From positions 744,001 through 808,000 of the forward strand of contig NZ_JAENXS010000002.1 in NCBI RefSeq assembly GCF_016612535.1: a stretch of DNA of 64,000 bases, in the 5' to 3' direction. Of this stretch, positions 16,825-25,684 are shown piece by piece (within the stretch, counting starts at the first letter, position 1; every line of letters starts with the position of its first letter). A program made the position numbers and the translations under genes. The stretch comes from Bradyrhizobium diazoefficiens (GTDB lineage: Bacteria; Pseudomonadota; Alphaproteobacteria; Rhizobiales; Xanthobacteraceae). Under the pieces are notes generated by a model. That model saw nothing but the letters and a program-made list of their open reading frames with translations, ran no database searches and was not told the DNA's origin.

Positions 16825-17262
16825 ATGAACTTTCCCTATCTCGCTCGCTTTCAGCCGGTTCTCTTGAGCCTGTTCCGTTTCATCACTGGACTGCTGCTGT
16901 TCCAGTACGGTGTCGCCAAGCTGTTCAAGTTCCCGGTGCTCCCCTACTTCGCCGATATCCCGCCGTTGATCTACGTGGCCGGCACGATCGAGTTGATCCT
17001 CGGCGCGACATTGATGCTCGGCCTGTTCACACGCCTCACGGCGTTCATCCTGGCGGGTGAAATGGCCTTCGCCTACTTCATGGGCCATGTGATGAAGACC
17101 GGCACGCCCGTGCTCCTGCCGCTGCTCAACGGCGGCACCGCCGCGATCCTGTTCTGCTTCGCCTGCCTCTATATCTCGGCAGCGGGCGGCGGCTCGGTCA
17201 GCGTCGATGCGCTGATCGGCAAGGAGAACGACGCGCCGGGCGGCGCCTTCGCGCGGCGCTGA
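16825..17262 (+). CDS. DoxX family membrane protein
   Basis: The 145-residue product has four predicted membrane helices and DoxX features: 'LLSLFRFITGLLLFQYGVAKLF' in part, 'AGTIELILGATLMLGLFTR' and 'AFILAGEMAFAYFMGH'. DoxX/DUF417-like proteins are inner-membrane proteins linked in different bacteria to thiosulfate oxidation, redox stress or unknown roles; no specific role is claimed here. ATG at 16825 has GGAGG at 16810-16814, about 10 bases upstream; an in-frame ATG at 16774 would add 17 residues. The upstream gap (16606-16824) shows no gene. Confidence 0.88.
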   Translation: MNFPYLARFQPVLLSLFRFITGLLLFQYGVAKLFKFPVLPYFADIPPLIYVAGTIELILGATLMLGLFTRLTAFILAGEMAFAYFMGHVMKTGTPVLLPLLNGGTAAILFCFACLYISAAGGGSVSVDALIGKENDAPGGAFARR

Positions 17263-17286
17263 AGCGCGCAGTCAGCTCACCCGCAG

Positions 17287-17313
17287 ATGGCGCCCGCGGA
17301 CCGCTGGCGCCAT
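17287..17313. terminator. Hairpin between doxX-like gene and the 28-residue ORF
   Basis: ATGGCGCC (17287-17294) and GGCGCCAT (17306-17313) form an 8-bp GC-rich stem with an 11-base loop. It lies just after the DoxX gene and just after the stop of the convergent small gene, so it could end both transcripts. There is no T-tract. Confidence 0.5.
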
Positions 17314-17314
17314 C

Positions 17315-17401
17315 CTAGCGCGGCCCGAGCACGTTCCAGATGACGGCCAGCGCTGCCAAGAGCAGCACCGACATGATGATGCGATGAACGAATCGGTTCA
17401 T
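17315..17401 (-). CDS. 28-residue predicted membrane peptide
   Basis: A short frame reads MNRFVHRIIM, then a hydrophobic core (SVLLLAALAVIW), then NVLGPR and TAG. The layout is a basic N-terminus, one membrane helix and a short polar end, as expected for a single-pass small protein. It fills an otherwise empty 357-base gap between the DoxX gene and the chemotaxis receptor. The ribosome site is weak (GCGGGA about 6 bases upstream). I have a faint memory of similar very short conserved alphaproteobacterial peptides but cannot name the family. It is supported only by composition and position. Confidence 0.5.
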   Translation of the reverse strand: MNRFVHRIIMSVLLLAALAVIWNVLGPR

Positions 17402-17619
17402 TGCCGGTCCCGCGAAGCTGAGTCACCACCAAAGTCGAAGATCGATTCTCGCCCGCGAATATACGGGTGCGCGGCAATGCGCGGCGATTTGCCGGCACCG
17501 TTGCGCATAAGGCTGCGAAGAGTCTCTCGCGCGGCAGGCGTTCGCATGGCTATCTTCATGATTGGTAAGAAGTTCATGTTACGGATGATGACAATAACAA
17601 CCATTCCGTAGGGGCTGCG

Positions 17620-19311
17620 ATGAAGCTGCTGAGTCATCTGAGAATCCGCACCAAGCTCGCCAGCATGGTTTGCCTTGCGGCCCTCACTGTCACGGCCATC
17701 ATCGCGGTGTCGGCCTTCCTCAGCAAGAGCCGCATGATGGAGGACCGAATCCAGCAGATGAAGACCGCGGTCGACATCCTCTACACCCTCGCCCAATCGG
17801 TTCAGGACGACGTCACCGCCGGCAAGCTGACACAGGCCGAGGCCAAGGCCCAGTTCCACATGCGCGGCCGGCGCATGAGCTTCAACGGCGGCCAAGGCTA
17901 CCCCGTCGTCTACAACGCCGACACCTCGTTGCTCGTGAACGGCGCAAATCAACAACTCGAAGGCAAGATCACCGGCGCGGTCGACTCCAACGGCGTCGTC
18001 ATCGCTGACGCGATCATCAAGGCCGGCGATCAAAATGGCGGCGGTATGGCCTCCTATCTCTACCCCCGCCCTGGCCAGACTGCGCCGGTCCGCAAGACCG
18101 TGTTTGCGCGCAAATTCGCGCCCTGGAACGCGACGATCAGCTACGGCCTCTATGTCGACGACATTGACGCCGACGTCCGCGCATTGACGCTGGAGCTCGC
18201 CGCGGTCGGCGTCGGCTTGATGCTGCTGATGGCGACGCTGTCCTGGCTGATCGCCCGCGACGTGCTCAGCGCCCTCGACCGTCAGAAGACCCGCATGCAG
18301 GACATCGCCGACGGCGCCATCGACAAGCCGGTCGAAGAGACCGATCGCGGCGACGAGATCGGTCGCATGGCCGAGACACTCGAAGTGTTGCGGCAGACCG
18401 CCTTGACCGCGCGCACGCTGGAGGCCGAGCAGGTCGCGGCCAAGGCGCGTAGTGAGCAGGAGAAGCGCGACGCCCTGATCTCGCTTGCCGACCGCTTCGA
18501 TGCATCCGTCGGCCAGCTCGTGGGCATGATGGCCTCGGGCTCCGGCGAGCTGGAAACCACGGCCAAGTCGATGTCGTCGACCGCAGAGGGCACCAACAGC
18601 CGCGCTGCAGTGGTCGGCTCCGCCGCGACCGAAGCCAGCCAGCGCGTCCAGACGGTGGCAGCCGCCGCGGAAGAGCTCTCCTCCTCCATCACCGAAATCA
18701 GCCGCCAGGTCGCGCAATCGGCCGAAGTGACCGGCCGTGCGGTCGAGAGCGCGCGCCGCACCGACACCATCGTGCGCGCGCTGTCCGACGGCGCCCAGCA
18801 GATCGAGCACGTCGCCGAGCTGATCTCGAGCATTGCGGCGCAAACCAATCTGCTCGCACTCAACGCCACCATCGAGGCCGCACGCGCCGGCGAAGCCGGT
18901 CGCGGCTTCGCCGTCGTTGCATCCGAAGTGAAGTCGCTGGCGAGCCAGACCGCGGAGGCCACCCGCGAGATCGGCGACAAGATTGCCCAGATCCAGGGCG
19001 CGACCAAAGAGGCCGTCGACGCCATCGGCGGCATCACGGCCACCATCGAGGAGGTCAGCCGGATCGCCACGTCGATCGGCGCGGCCATCGAGGAGCAAGG
19101 CGCGGCCACCGCCGAGATCGCCCGCAGCGTCTCGCAGACAGCTGAAGCCACCAAGGAGGTCACCGCCAACATCGGTGGCGTCAGCACGGCGGCCAACGAG
19201 ACCGGCAACGCCGCCGGCATGGTGCTCGCGGCCGCCTCGAACCTCTCCAAGCAGGCCGAGCAGCTCTCGGGCGAAGTCGGGACATTCCTGGCCGGCGTGC
19301 GCGCGGCATAG
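17620..19311 (+). CDS. Methyl-accepting chemotaxis protein
   Basis: The 563-residue product is a transmembrane chemoreceptor. Membrane helix 1 spans about residues 13-35, then a periplasmic single-Cache domain (about 40-185, with '[16 protein letters not shown]' and '[16 protein letters not shown]'), membrane helix 2 ('[15 protein letters not shown]'), a HAMP linker ('[23 protein letters not shown]' in part) and the cytoplasmic MCP signalling coiled coil. The hairpin tip that binds CheA/CheW is intact: '[20 protein letters not shown]'. The ligand is unknown; Cache domains of this type often bind small organic acids. No che genes are nearby. Confidence 0.95.
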   Translation: MKLLSHLRIRTKLASMVCLAALTVTAIIAVSAFLSKSRMMEDRIQQMKTAVDILYTLAQSVQDDVTAGKLTQAEAKAQFHMRGRRMSFNGGQGYPVVYNADTSLLVNGANQQLEGKITGAVDSNGVVIADAIIKAGDQNGGGMASYLYPRPGQTAPVRKTVFARKFAPWNATISYGLYVDDIDADVRALTLELAAVGVGLMLLMATLSWLIARDVLSALDRQKTRMQDIADGAIDKPVEETDRGDEIGRMAETLEVLRQTALTARTLEAEQVAAKARSEQEKRDALISLADRFDASVGQLVGMMASGSGELETTAKSMSSTAEGTNSRAAVVGSAATEASQRVQTVAAAAEELSSSITEISRQVAQSAEVTGRAVESARRTDTIVRALSDGAQQIEHVAELISSIAAQTNLLALNATIEAARAGEAGRGFAVVASEVKSLASQTAEATREIGDKIAQIQGATKEAVDAIGGITATIEEVSRIATSIGAAIEEQGAATAEIARSVSQTAEATKEVTANIGGVSTAANETGNAAGMVLAAASNLSKQAEQLSGEVGTFLAGVRAA

Positions 19312-19348
19312 GCTTCCGGGCACCACAACCTCCCCACGTGTCATGGCC

Positions 19349-19448
19349 GGGCTTGTCCCGACCATCCACGTTTTAGCCGCGCACCACGAAAAACGTGGAT
19401 GCCCTTCGCCGCGCCGAGCGGCTTTGGCCGCGCAGGCGGGACAAGCCC
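19349..19448. repeat. Nested inverted repeat, dispersed-element type
   Basis: An outer pair, GGGCTTGTCCCG (19349-19360) and CGGGACAAGCCC (19437-19448), is an exact 12-bp inverted repeat. An inner pair, CATCCACGTTTT / AAAACGTGGATG (19364-19374 against about 19390-19401), is nested in it. The element fills the gap between the converging chemoreceptor and AsmA-like genes. The 'gggcttgtcccggccatccacg' type of sequence is, from general knowledge, highly repeated in Bradyrhizobium genomes. It could form a bidirectional terminator. Confidence 0.7.
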
Positions 19449-19503
19449 GCTGTTCGCAAGTGCCTTTATGCGGAAGTGGCAGTGTATCTCTGCGAAGCGC
19501 CGC

Positions 19504-22500
19504 TTACCGCCGCGCGAGGCTGCAACCGCTCGACAACGGCCTTGCCGTTCCAGTCGGGCTGTCGCCGGACTGCGCCGACGGCAACTGCTCGTCGAACGGC
19601 GAATTCTGCTTGCCGGTGTTGAACTCCATAATCTTCCGAGTCACGCCAGGAAATATCGCCGATATCGGATTGACGCGCATCACGGGCGCGGCCGGCGTGC
19701 CGACGACCTCGTAGGTCACGCCGATCAGTCCCTCTTTGTCGCCGCCACCTAGGAACAACCCGAGTACCGGAATCTGTCCGAACATGTTGTTTAAGCCGTA
19801 CATCGGCACGAAGGTGCCGCTCATGCAGACCTGATTGCCGGGATAGTCGATCGAACCTTCGATGGTGGCGCCGATCATCGGACCCTTGACGACGCCATCG
19901 CGGATCGTGAGCGCGCCGTTCTGCCGGGTGAATTCGGCGCGCAACGCGCTGAAGGAGATGCCATTCCCGGTCCCGTTGGGCGCGCCCGCGGCGACGCGTT
20001 CGAGCTGCGCCTCGCCCTTCACCGTGAAGTCGCGCACGTTGATGAGGCCCTCGCGCGACGCGTTCGGCTCGGACGTCGGCGGCTCCATCGCCACCACCAT
20101 CTGGCCGCCAATGGCTTTGGTATAGGTATCGGTGAAGCGCAGCAGCGCGCCGGCATCGTTGGTCTGGAGATAGATCACTTCGCGGCTGCCCTGCGCACGG
20201 CCGCCGCGCAGATCCGCCGCCACCGGCGTGTTTTGGCCGATCCTGCCGTTCAGCGTGAAGGCCTTGATGGCGCCGCTGCGTTTCGACATCTTGGCATCGA
20301 CGCCGCGCATCGCCTCGCCGTTGAATCCTGCGACCGCACCAAGCTTCACGTCGATGTCGAAATCGACGTTCTTCAGCTTGCTCTTGCTGTCGTCCTTGGA
20401 ATTCCCTGATATCGCCGATTTCAGGAAGCCGCGGCCGTCGAACACGTCGCCACGCATGGTGCCGCGGACCACGCCATCCTGACCGCGCTCGACCTTCAAC
20501 GACGTCTTGTCGCCGTCCGACGGCGAATAGACCGGGAAGTTCGCATTCATGAGGTCGCCGTTCGGGTCGACTTCCAGCGAGCCCTTGATCGAGGCGCCGC
20601 CGCCTTCGATGACGATATCCTCAAGCCGCGTCGATTGCGCCGTCGGCACCACCTTGAACGTTGCCTTGCTCGCTTTGCCCGGCAGCTTGACCCAGCCGGG
20701 AAGGATGTTGTCCAGCTTGACCGAGGTCAGGTCGGCCTCGATGCCGAGCTTCGTCGTCTGGTCCGGACCGCTGGCAATCTTGCCCGACAGCTTGATCGGC
20801 ACCGACCCGCTGACGGCAGGACTGAGGTCGAAGCCCAGGCGCGCACGGCTGGCGTCGTCCAGCGTGGTCTGCAGCTTGACGTCCGCATCGCCATCGGTCG
20901 CCTTACGGTAGTCGAGCGAGGCCGCCTGTCCGTTGATCTTGACGTCGCCCTTGACCTGATAGCCCTGGTTGTTGGCGACGATCTTGAGATTGTTGGCCTC
21001 GAGCTTCTGGTTCATCACCAGCTTGTCGGCGGCAAAGCCGTTGAGATCGGCGGTGACGGCGTAGACGGTGTCCGCCTTGGTCAGCTCGCCCTTGACCGGC
21101 AGGCTGAGCTGGATGTTCGCCGTGAACGTTCCCTTGGCCGTGTTGGGATCGATAACGGTCGCGGACAGATCGCTCAGACGATCATTGGAAAGCATTTCGG
21201 CCGCCGCCGGCACCGGACCGTCGACGCGGAATCTGGTCCGCGAGGGCGAGGGTTTCGGCGCCATGTCCGGCACCTCGAAGACGAAATCGGAGATCGTGAC
21301 CTTGCGGCCCGCGGGCGTGTCGGCAATGCCCTGCCCGATATTCACGGTGGCGGTACGTCCGGTCACGTGCGCCTTGAGATCGGCGTCGTGTACCACCGGC
21401 ATGCCGTCCACCGGGCGAACCGCAACGCCGCTCGCCACGATGTTGACGGACAGGCCGTCATCGGGAATGGGCGGTCCCTTGCGTGGAAGATTACGCGTCG
21501 GCGAGTTGATGCCGACCTCGATGCGCTGGAGCGTCCCGCGCTCGATCCGCTCGATCACCCATTGGCGCAACTCCGGCACGACCAGGGTCGGCCACATCCG
21601 CTTCAGCGCGGAGGCCGACATCGGCGTTCCCGCGAAGCCGAGCGTCAGGCGCGGCTCGCCGGAATAGTCGATCGCACCGGTACCGGCGACGCCGATCTCA
21701 CCGTTGGAGATGTCGGCTTGCGTCAGCAGCATGCGCTTGTGATCGGTGTCGAAACGGAAGCCGATCGCGATGCGGTTGAAGACGAGCGGCGGCTCGTTGT
21801 CGATACCGCCGAGCAGGATCGAACCGCCGCTGAAGCCCAGCTGCCAATCATTGATGGTGCCGTTCGGCGGCTCGAGATGGGCCAGCAGCGTCAGGCGATT
21901 GGCGCCCGAGAGGATCTTGAACGGTGCAACCAGCACCCGCCGTCCCGCATCCCACTCGACATTGATCTCGGCGGAGTCGATCGCCATCGGATAATCGGGC
22001 GTATCGGTATCGATGATGTTGCCCGCGCCGATCGTGACCTTGCCGCGGAAGAACGTCGGCACGCCGTCGCGGCCGAGTTCGCCTTTCAGCTCGCCGGTCA
22101 TAGGCAGGTCGGCAGTATAGGTCAGGTCCTTCACGCGCAGCGCGAGCAGGATGTTGGAGGTCGAGAGCTTGTCGGCGCGGATGTCGACCGAGCGCACCCC
22201 ATTCTCGGACGGTCCGATCGTGGCGCGCAGTGACCACGGGTGCGCGCCCTCCTCGCCGAGGCTGAGCGTGACACCGCCATGGCTCGGCCGGCGCAGGCTG
22301 AGTGTGATGTTCTCAAACGTCCATTTGCTGCCACGCTGCTGATCGTCGACGATCAAATTGCCGTTCTTGAGACCGATCTCGTTGAGGTTCTGACCATCGA
22401 GGCCCGTCATACTCAGGCTGTCGAGCCAGTCGAGGCCCTGAAGGATTCCGCTTTGCGCGGTGGGTTGCGGCGCGGTCTGAGAGGCGTCCGGGGTTGCGGG

Positions 22501-23307
22501 CGCCATCCCGAAAGGCGGCGGCGGGACACCGTTACGCGGGAATGTCGGCGGCAGGCCCGCTTGCTTCTTGGATGCGACGCCGGTTGCGAGCGGTTTTGCC
22601 GTGTCGCCGGCGGACACCGTGACGGTCCCGTCAGGCGCGATCCGGATCGCGAGCTCGGCGTCGACGAGGTTGAGGCTTTCGGCACGCAGATGCCCGGTCA
22701 GAAGTGCGACCCCGGACAGCCTCACCTCAGCCTTCGGTGCACTGGCGACAATGGCATGGTCATGATCGCGAACGATGATGTCGCGGATGCGTACGGCGAT
22801 CCGGACCCGCCCGGCGCGCTCGATCTGGGTGCCACCGACCTCCACCGTGTTGCCGTGGCCGATATTGTCCTCGATCGCCGCGGCAAGCCAAGGCGTCGCG
22901 ATGTCGAGGTTGATCGGGCCGGCGCCAAGCCGCCACCACAGCGCGCCAAAGCAGCCGGCGAAGATGACGATCAATGCGCCGAGGACGACGGACATCCGGC
23001 GAAGCCAGCGTCCACCCGGCAACACCCGCCGAAACAACGAGAAACCGTCACCGACGCGGAGGCGCGAGTTGGAACGTGACAACAGGCGGCGTGCGCGATG
23101 ACCCGCCTCCTCGTCCTGATCTTGATCCCAGTCGGTCTCGTCCCATTCGGCCGGTTCTTGATGGCCGCCGTGCCGATCGAAATCCCGATTGTGATCCTTG
23201 GGCGACGTATTCCTTGCCATTGCCTCTCGATACAGGCGCCCGTCGTAGGATTGAGCGCCGCCGGGACCGCAGCCGTCGACGGGAATCGACGCTCCCCGCC
23301 CCGGCAT
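19504..23307 (-). CDS. Large AsmA-like / DUF3971 membrane-anchored protein
   Basis: The product is about 1267 residues. An N-terminal polar, charged stretch of roughly 90 residues precedes a single membrane helix ('MSVVLGALIVIFAGCFGALWW', in part) and a very long periplasmic region rich in beta-strand, Gly and Asp. The pattern and blocks such as 'DFVFEVPDMAPKPSPSRTRF' and the C-terminal 'VCMSGTFVPMYGLNNMFGQIPVLG' match DUF3971/AsmA_2 proteins of the YhdP/TamB-like group, thought to carry lipids between inner and outer membranes. The C-terminal block is the most conserved AsmA-like part. ATG at 23307 has GAGG about 10 bases upstream; in-frame starts at 23343, 23316 and 23220 are alternatives. 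Confidence 0.85.
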   Translation of the reverse strand: MPGRGASIPVDGCGPGGAQSYDGRLYREAMARNTSPKDHNRDFDRHGGHQEPAEWDETDWDQDQDEEAGHRARRLLSRSNSRLRVGDGFSLFRRVLPGGRWLRRMSVVLGALIVIFAGCFGALWWRLGAGPINLDIATPWLAAAIEDNIGHGNTVEVGGTQIERAGRVRIAVRIRDIIVRDHDHAIVASAPKAEVRLSGVALLTGHLRAESLNLVDAELAIRIAPDGTVTVSAGDTAKPLATGVASKKQAGLPPTFPRNGVPPPPFGMAPATPDASQTAPQPTAQSGILQGLDWLDSLSMTGLDGQNLNEIGLKNGNLIVDDQQRGSKWTFENITLSLRRPSHGGVTLSLGEEGAHPWSLRATIGPSENGVRSVDIRADKLSTSNILLALRVKDLTYTADLPMTGELKGELGRDGVPTFFRGKVTIGAGNIIDTDTPDYPMAIDSAEINVEWDAGRRVLVAPFKILSGANRLTLLAHLEPPNGTINDWQLGFSGGSILLGGIDNEPPLVFNRIAIGFRFDTDHKRMLLTQADISNGEIGVAGTGAIDYSGEPRLTLGFAGTPMSASALKRMWPTLVVPELRQWVIERIERGTLQRIEVGINSPTRNLPRKGPPIPDDGLSVNIVASGVAVRPVDGMPVVHDADLKAHVTGRTATVNIGQGIADTPAGRKVTISDFVFEVPDMAPKPSPSRTRFRVDGPVPAAAEMLSNDRLSDLSATVIDPNTAKGTFTANIQLSLPVKGELTKADTVYAVTADLNGFAADKLVMNQKLEANNLKIVANNQGYQVKGDVKINGQAASLDYRKATDGDADVKLQTTLDDASRARLGFDLSPAVSGSVPIKLSGKIASGPDQTTKLGIEADLTSVKLDNILPGWVKLPGKASKATFKVVPTAQSTRLEDIVIEGGGASIKGSLEVDPNGDLMNANFPVYSPSDGDKTSLKVERGQDGVVRGTMRGDVFDGRGFLKSAISGNSKDDSKSKLKNVDFDIDVKLGAVAGFNGEAMRGVDAKMSKRSGAIKAFTLNGRIGQNTPVAADLRGGRAQGSREVIYLQTNDAGALLRFTDTYTKAIGGQMVVAMEPPTSEPNASREGLINVRDFTVKGEAQLERVAAGAPNGTGNGISFSALRAEFTRQNGALTIRDGVVKGPMIGATIEGSIDYPGNQVCMSGTFVPMYGLNNMFGQIPVLGLFLGGGDKEGLIGVTYEVVGTPAAPVMRVNPISAIFPGVTRKIMEFNTGKQNSPFDEQLPSAQSGDSPTGTARPLSSGCSLARR

Positions 23308-23511
23308 TGCCGCCATGCCTCGAATGTTCCTGCTGTTCGTCATTTCGCCCCGGGAGCGCGTTCAACGAGCAGTGGGGTGGTGCGTGGAATTCCTTGTAAC
23401 CATACTCCGTCGCCGCCAAAATTGCCCAGCCGAGGGCGCGAATCCGGCACACCGGACGAGAGCAGCAATACCGCTTTGGTTGACCCGCCGAAAGCGACGA
23501 AAGGAAGGCGT

Positions 23512-24195
23512 ATGTCCAAGAAATCCCGAAAGAAATCGTCCAAAACGCCCTCCGGCAGTCAGACCGCTAAAAAGAAGGCCTCCAAGACACCGGCATCGAC
23601 ACAAACACGCAGCGGGAAAACACAGCCAGCATCGGCAGACACATCAAGGAAAGGCACGAGGGCAGCATCGCATAAGGCCGCATCGAAACGGTTAATATCT
23701 TCTGAAAAGGCCTCTAAGCCCAAAGCCGCCTCCGCCCTGGCCGAGGGCCAGAAGGCCCCGGTCTTCCGCCTCCCCCGCGATGGCGGCAATGTCGTCAGCT
23801 CAGCGGATTATGCCGGCGAGAAGCTCGTCCTGTTCTTCTACCCCCGCGCCGACACGCCGGGCTGCACCCGCGAAGCGATCGACTTCACCCGGCTGAAGGA
23901 CGCCTTCGCTTCTGCCGGCACCGCCGTGCTGGGCATTTCGGCCGACCCGTTAAGGGCCCAGGAGAAGTTTCGCGACAAGCACAGCCTTGGCATTCCCCTG
24001 ATCTCGGATGAGCAGCACGAGATGTTGGAGGCGTACGGTGCCTGGGGTGAAAAATCCATGTATGGCAAGAGCTTCCTCGGGATTCTTCGCACGACGGTGC
24101 TGATCGGGACCGACGGCAAGGTGGCCAGGGTCTGGCGCAACGTCCGGGTCGACGGCCATGCCGACGAGGTGCTGGCCGCGGCAAGAAGTCTTTAA
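23512..24195 (+). CDS. Peroxiredoxin (Bcp/PrxQ type) with Lys-rich N-terminal extension
   Basis: The 227-residue product has two parts. Residues 1-75 are low-complexity Lys/Ser/Ala/Thr (MSKKSRKKSSK...), like a histone-H1 tail. Residues 76-227 are a complete Bcp/PrxQ thiol peroxidase: 'LAEGQKAPVFRLP', the peroxidatic Cys in 'PRADTPGCTREAIDF', 'GISADPLRAQEKFRDKH' and 'AYGAWGEKSMYGKSFLGI'. The resolving Cys found five residues after the peroxidatic Cys in E. coli Bcp is absent (Ile/Asp here), so the enzyme probably works as a 1-Cys type or uses an external thiol. ATG at 23512 has AAGGAAGG immediately upstream. It is divergent from the AsmA-like gene. Confidence 0.92.
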   Translation: MSKKSRKKSSKTPSGSQTAKKKASKTPASTQTRSGKTQPASADTSRKGTRAASHKAASKRLISSEKASKPKAASALAEGQKAPVFRLPRDGGNVVSSADYAGEKLVLFFYPRADTPGCTREAIDFTRLKDAFASAGTAVLGISADPLRAQEKFRDKHSLGIPLISDEQHEMLEAYGAWGEKSMYGKSFLGILRTTVLIGTDGKVARVWRNVRVDGHADEVLAAARSL

Positions 24196-24306
24196 CCAGT
24201 CCGTTAAAATCGAGCGTTCCCGTTTCCGGAAAATTAACCATGACCGGCCCAGATTGCTGCGGCAATTAGGCCGCAAGGAACCGTTCCGACCGGCGCGGGA
24301 GTGCCG

Positions 24307-25671
24307 ATGTCGAAAAGTTCTGCCCAATATTCGCAGTACCCCCAGCATCATTCCCACGACCACGGACGATCCTTCCATCGCCGTCCCGCCACTGCTGCGG
24401 CAGCCGCGATTCCCCTGCCCGACGCCGATGACGCCTACACCATCGTGCATCACGGCAAGCAGGTTCGCCTCGGGCCAGTGGTGTTCTGGATTGTAGTCGG
24501 CACAGTCGTGCTGCTCGGGCTGTGGTCGGCGGCAACCGCGACCTATTTCGCCTTCCGCGACGACGTCCTGACCCGGCTGATCGCCCGCCAGGCCGAGATG
24601 CAATACGCCTATGAAGACCGCATCGCCGAGCTTCGCGCCAAGGTCGACCGCACCACCAGCCGGCAGCTGCTCGACCAGGAGCAGTTCGACCAGAAGCTCG
24701 ACCAGATCATGAAGCGCCAGACGGCGCTGGAGTCCCGGGCCACGGCGCTCGGAGCCATGCCTGATGTCACCGGATCAATCCCGCGCTCAGCCTTCCAGCG
24801 CGGCGATTCGAACCAGGGGACGACCCAAGGCACGCCGAAACCGTCGCCGATCAGCGACACCGTCATTTTCGTGGCGCCGCCCGATCGCGAAGCGCGGCTC
24901 GAATCGCGCGCGCCGACTGTGATCGCTCCGCCGGTCAATCAATTCGCCAAGAACCAGGGTTTTGACAATGTCCTGGTCCGGCTCACGAGCTCGCTTGATC
25001 AGGTCGAACGCCGCCAGGTTGCGGCGCTCAATGCCGTCGAGGAAGGCATGGATTCGCGCATGCGCCGGATGCGCGGCGTGGTCAGCGACCTCGGCCTGAA
25101 CATCGCCAATCTCGAGGCTGCTGTGCCGCGTGCTGCGATGGGCGGCCCGTTCGTGCCGGTGAAGCTCGCCGCCAACGCCGGACCGTTCGAGAAGCAGCTC
25201 TATCGTATCAATGTCACCCGCGCCGACATGGACCGGCTCAACCGCACGCTGGCGCAGGTGCCCTATCGCAAGCCCGTCGTCGGCGAGGTCGAATTCACCT
25301 CCGGCTTCGGCGTCCGCAGCGATCCCTTCCTCGGCCGGCCGGCGATGCATACCGGCCTCGATTTTCGCGCCGCGACCGGCGATCCCGCGCGCGTCACGGC
25401 CAACGGCAAGGTGGTCTCGGCCGGCTGGTCTGGCGGCTACGGCCGCATGGTCGAGGTCGATCACGGTAACGGCCTGTCGACCCGCTACGGCCATCTCTCA
25501 GAGATCAACGTCAAGGTCGGCGAGATCGTGAAGATCGGCCAGGTCATCGGCCTCGTCGGCTCGACCGGCCGTTCGACCGGCCCGCATCTGCATTACGAAA
25601 CCCGGATCGACGGCGAAGCCGTCGACCCGCAGAAATTTTTGCGCGCCGGCGTCCGCCTGAGCACGGGCTAA
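24307..25671 (+). CDS. M23 family metallopeptidase (membrane-anchored, LytM-like)
   Basis: The product is about 454 residues. After a 60-residue His/Pro/Ala-rich cytoplasmic part, one membrane helix ('PVVFWIVVGTVVLLGLWSA') leads to a coiled-coil region (about residues 90-145) and a C-terminal LytM/M23 domain. Zinc ligands are visible: 'MHTGLDFRA' (HxxxD) and 'PHLHYE' (HxH), with 'RYGHLSEINVKVGEIVKIGQ' between them. Both metal-binding motifs are intact, so it may be an active D,D-endopeptidase that cuts peptidoglycan cross-links, possibly with division or growth machinery. ATG at 24307 has GGGAG 5 bases upstream; GTG at 24301 is in frame. Confidence 0.93.
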   Translation: MSKSSAQYSQYPQHHSHDHGRSFHRRPATAAAAAIPLPDADDAYTIVHHGKQVRLGPVVFWIVVGTVVLLGLWSAATATYFAFRDDVLTRLIARQAEMQYAYEDRIAELRAKVDRTTSRQLLDQEQFDQKLDQIMKRQTALESRATALGAMPDVTGSIPRSAFQRGDSNQGTTQGTPKPSPISDTVIFVAPPDREARLESRAPTVIAPPVNQFAKNQGFDNVLVRLTSSLDQVERRQVAALNAVEEGMDSRMRRMRGVVSDLGLNIANLEAAVPRAAMGGPFVPVKLAANAGPFEKQLYRINVTRADMDRLNRTLAQVPYRKPVVGEVEFTSGFGVRSDPFLGRPAMHTGLDFRAATGDPARVTANGKVVSAGWSGGYGRMVEVDHGNGLSTRYGHLSEINVKVGEIVKIGQVIGLVGSTGRSTGPHLHYETRIDGEAVDPQKFLRAGVRLSTG

Positions 25672-25684
25672 GCCTGGTCGGTCC

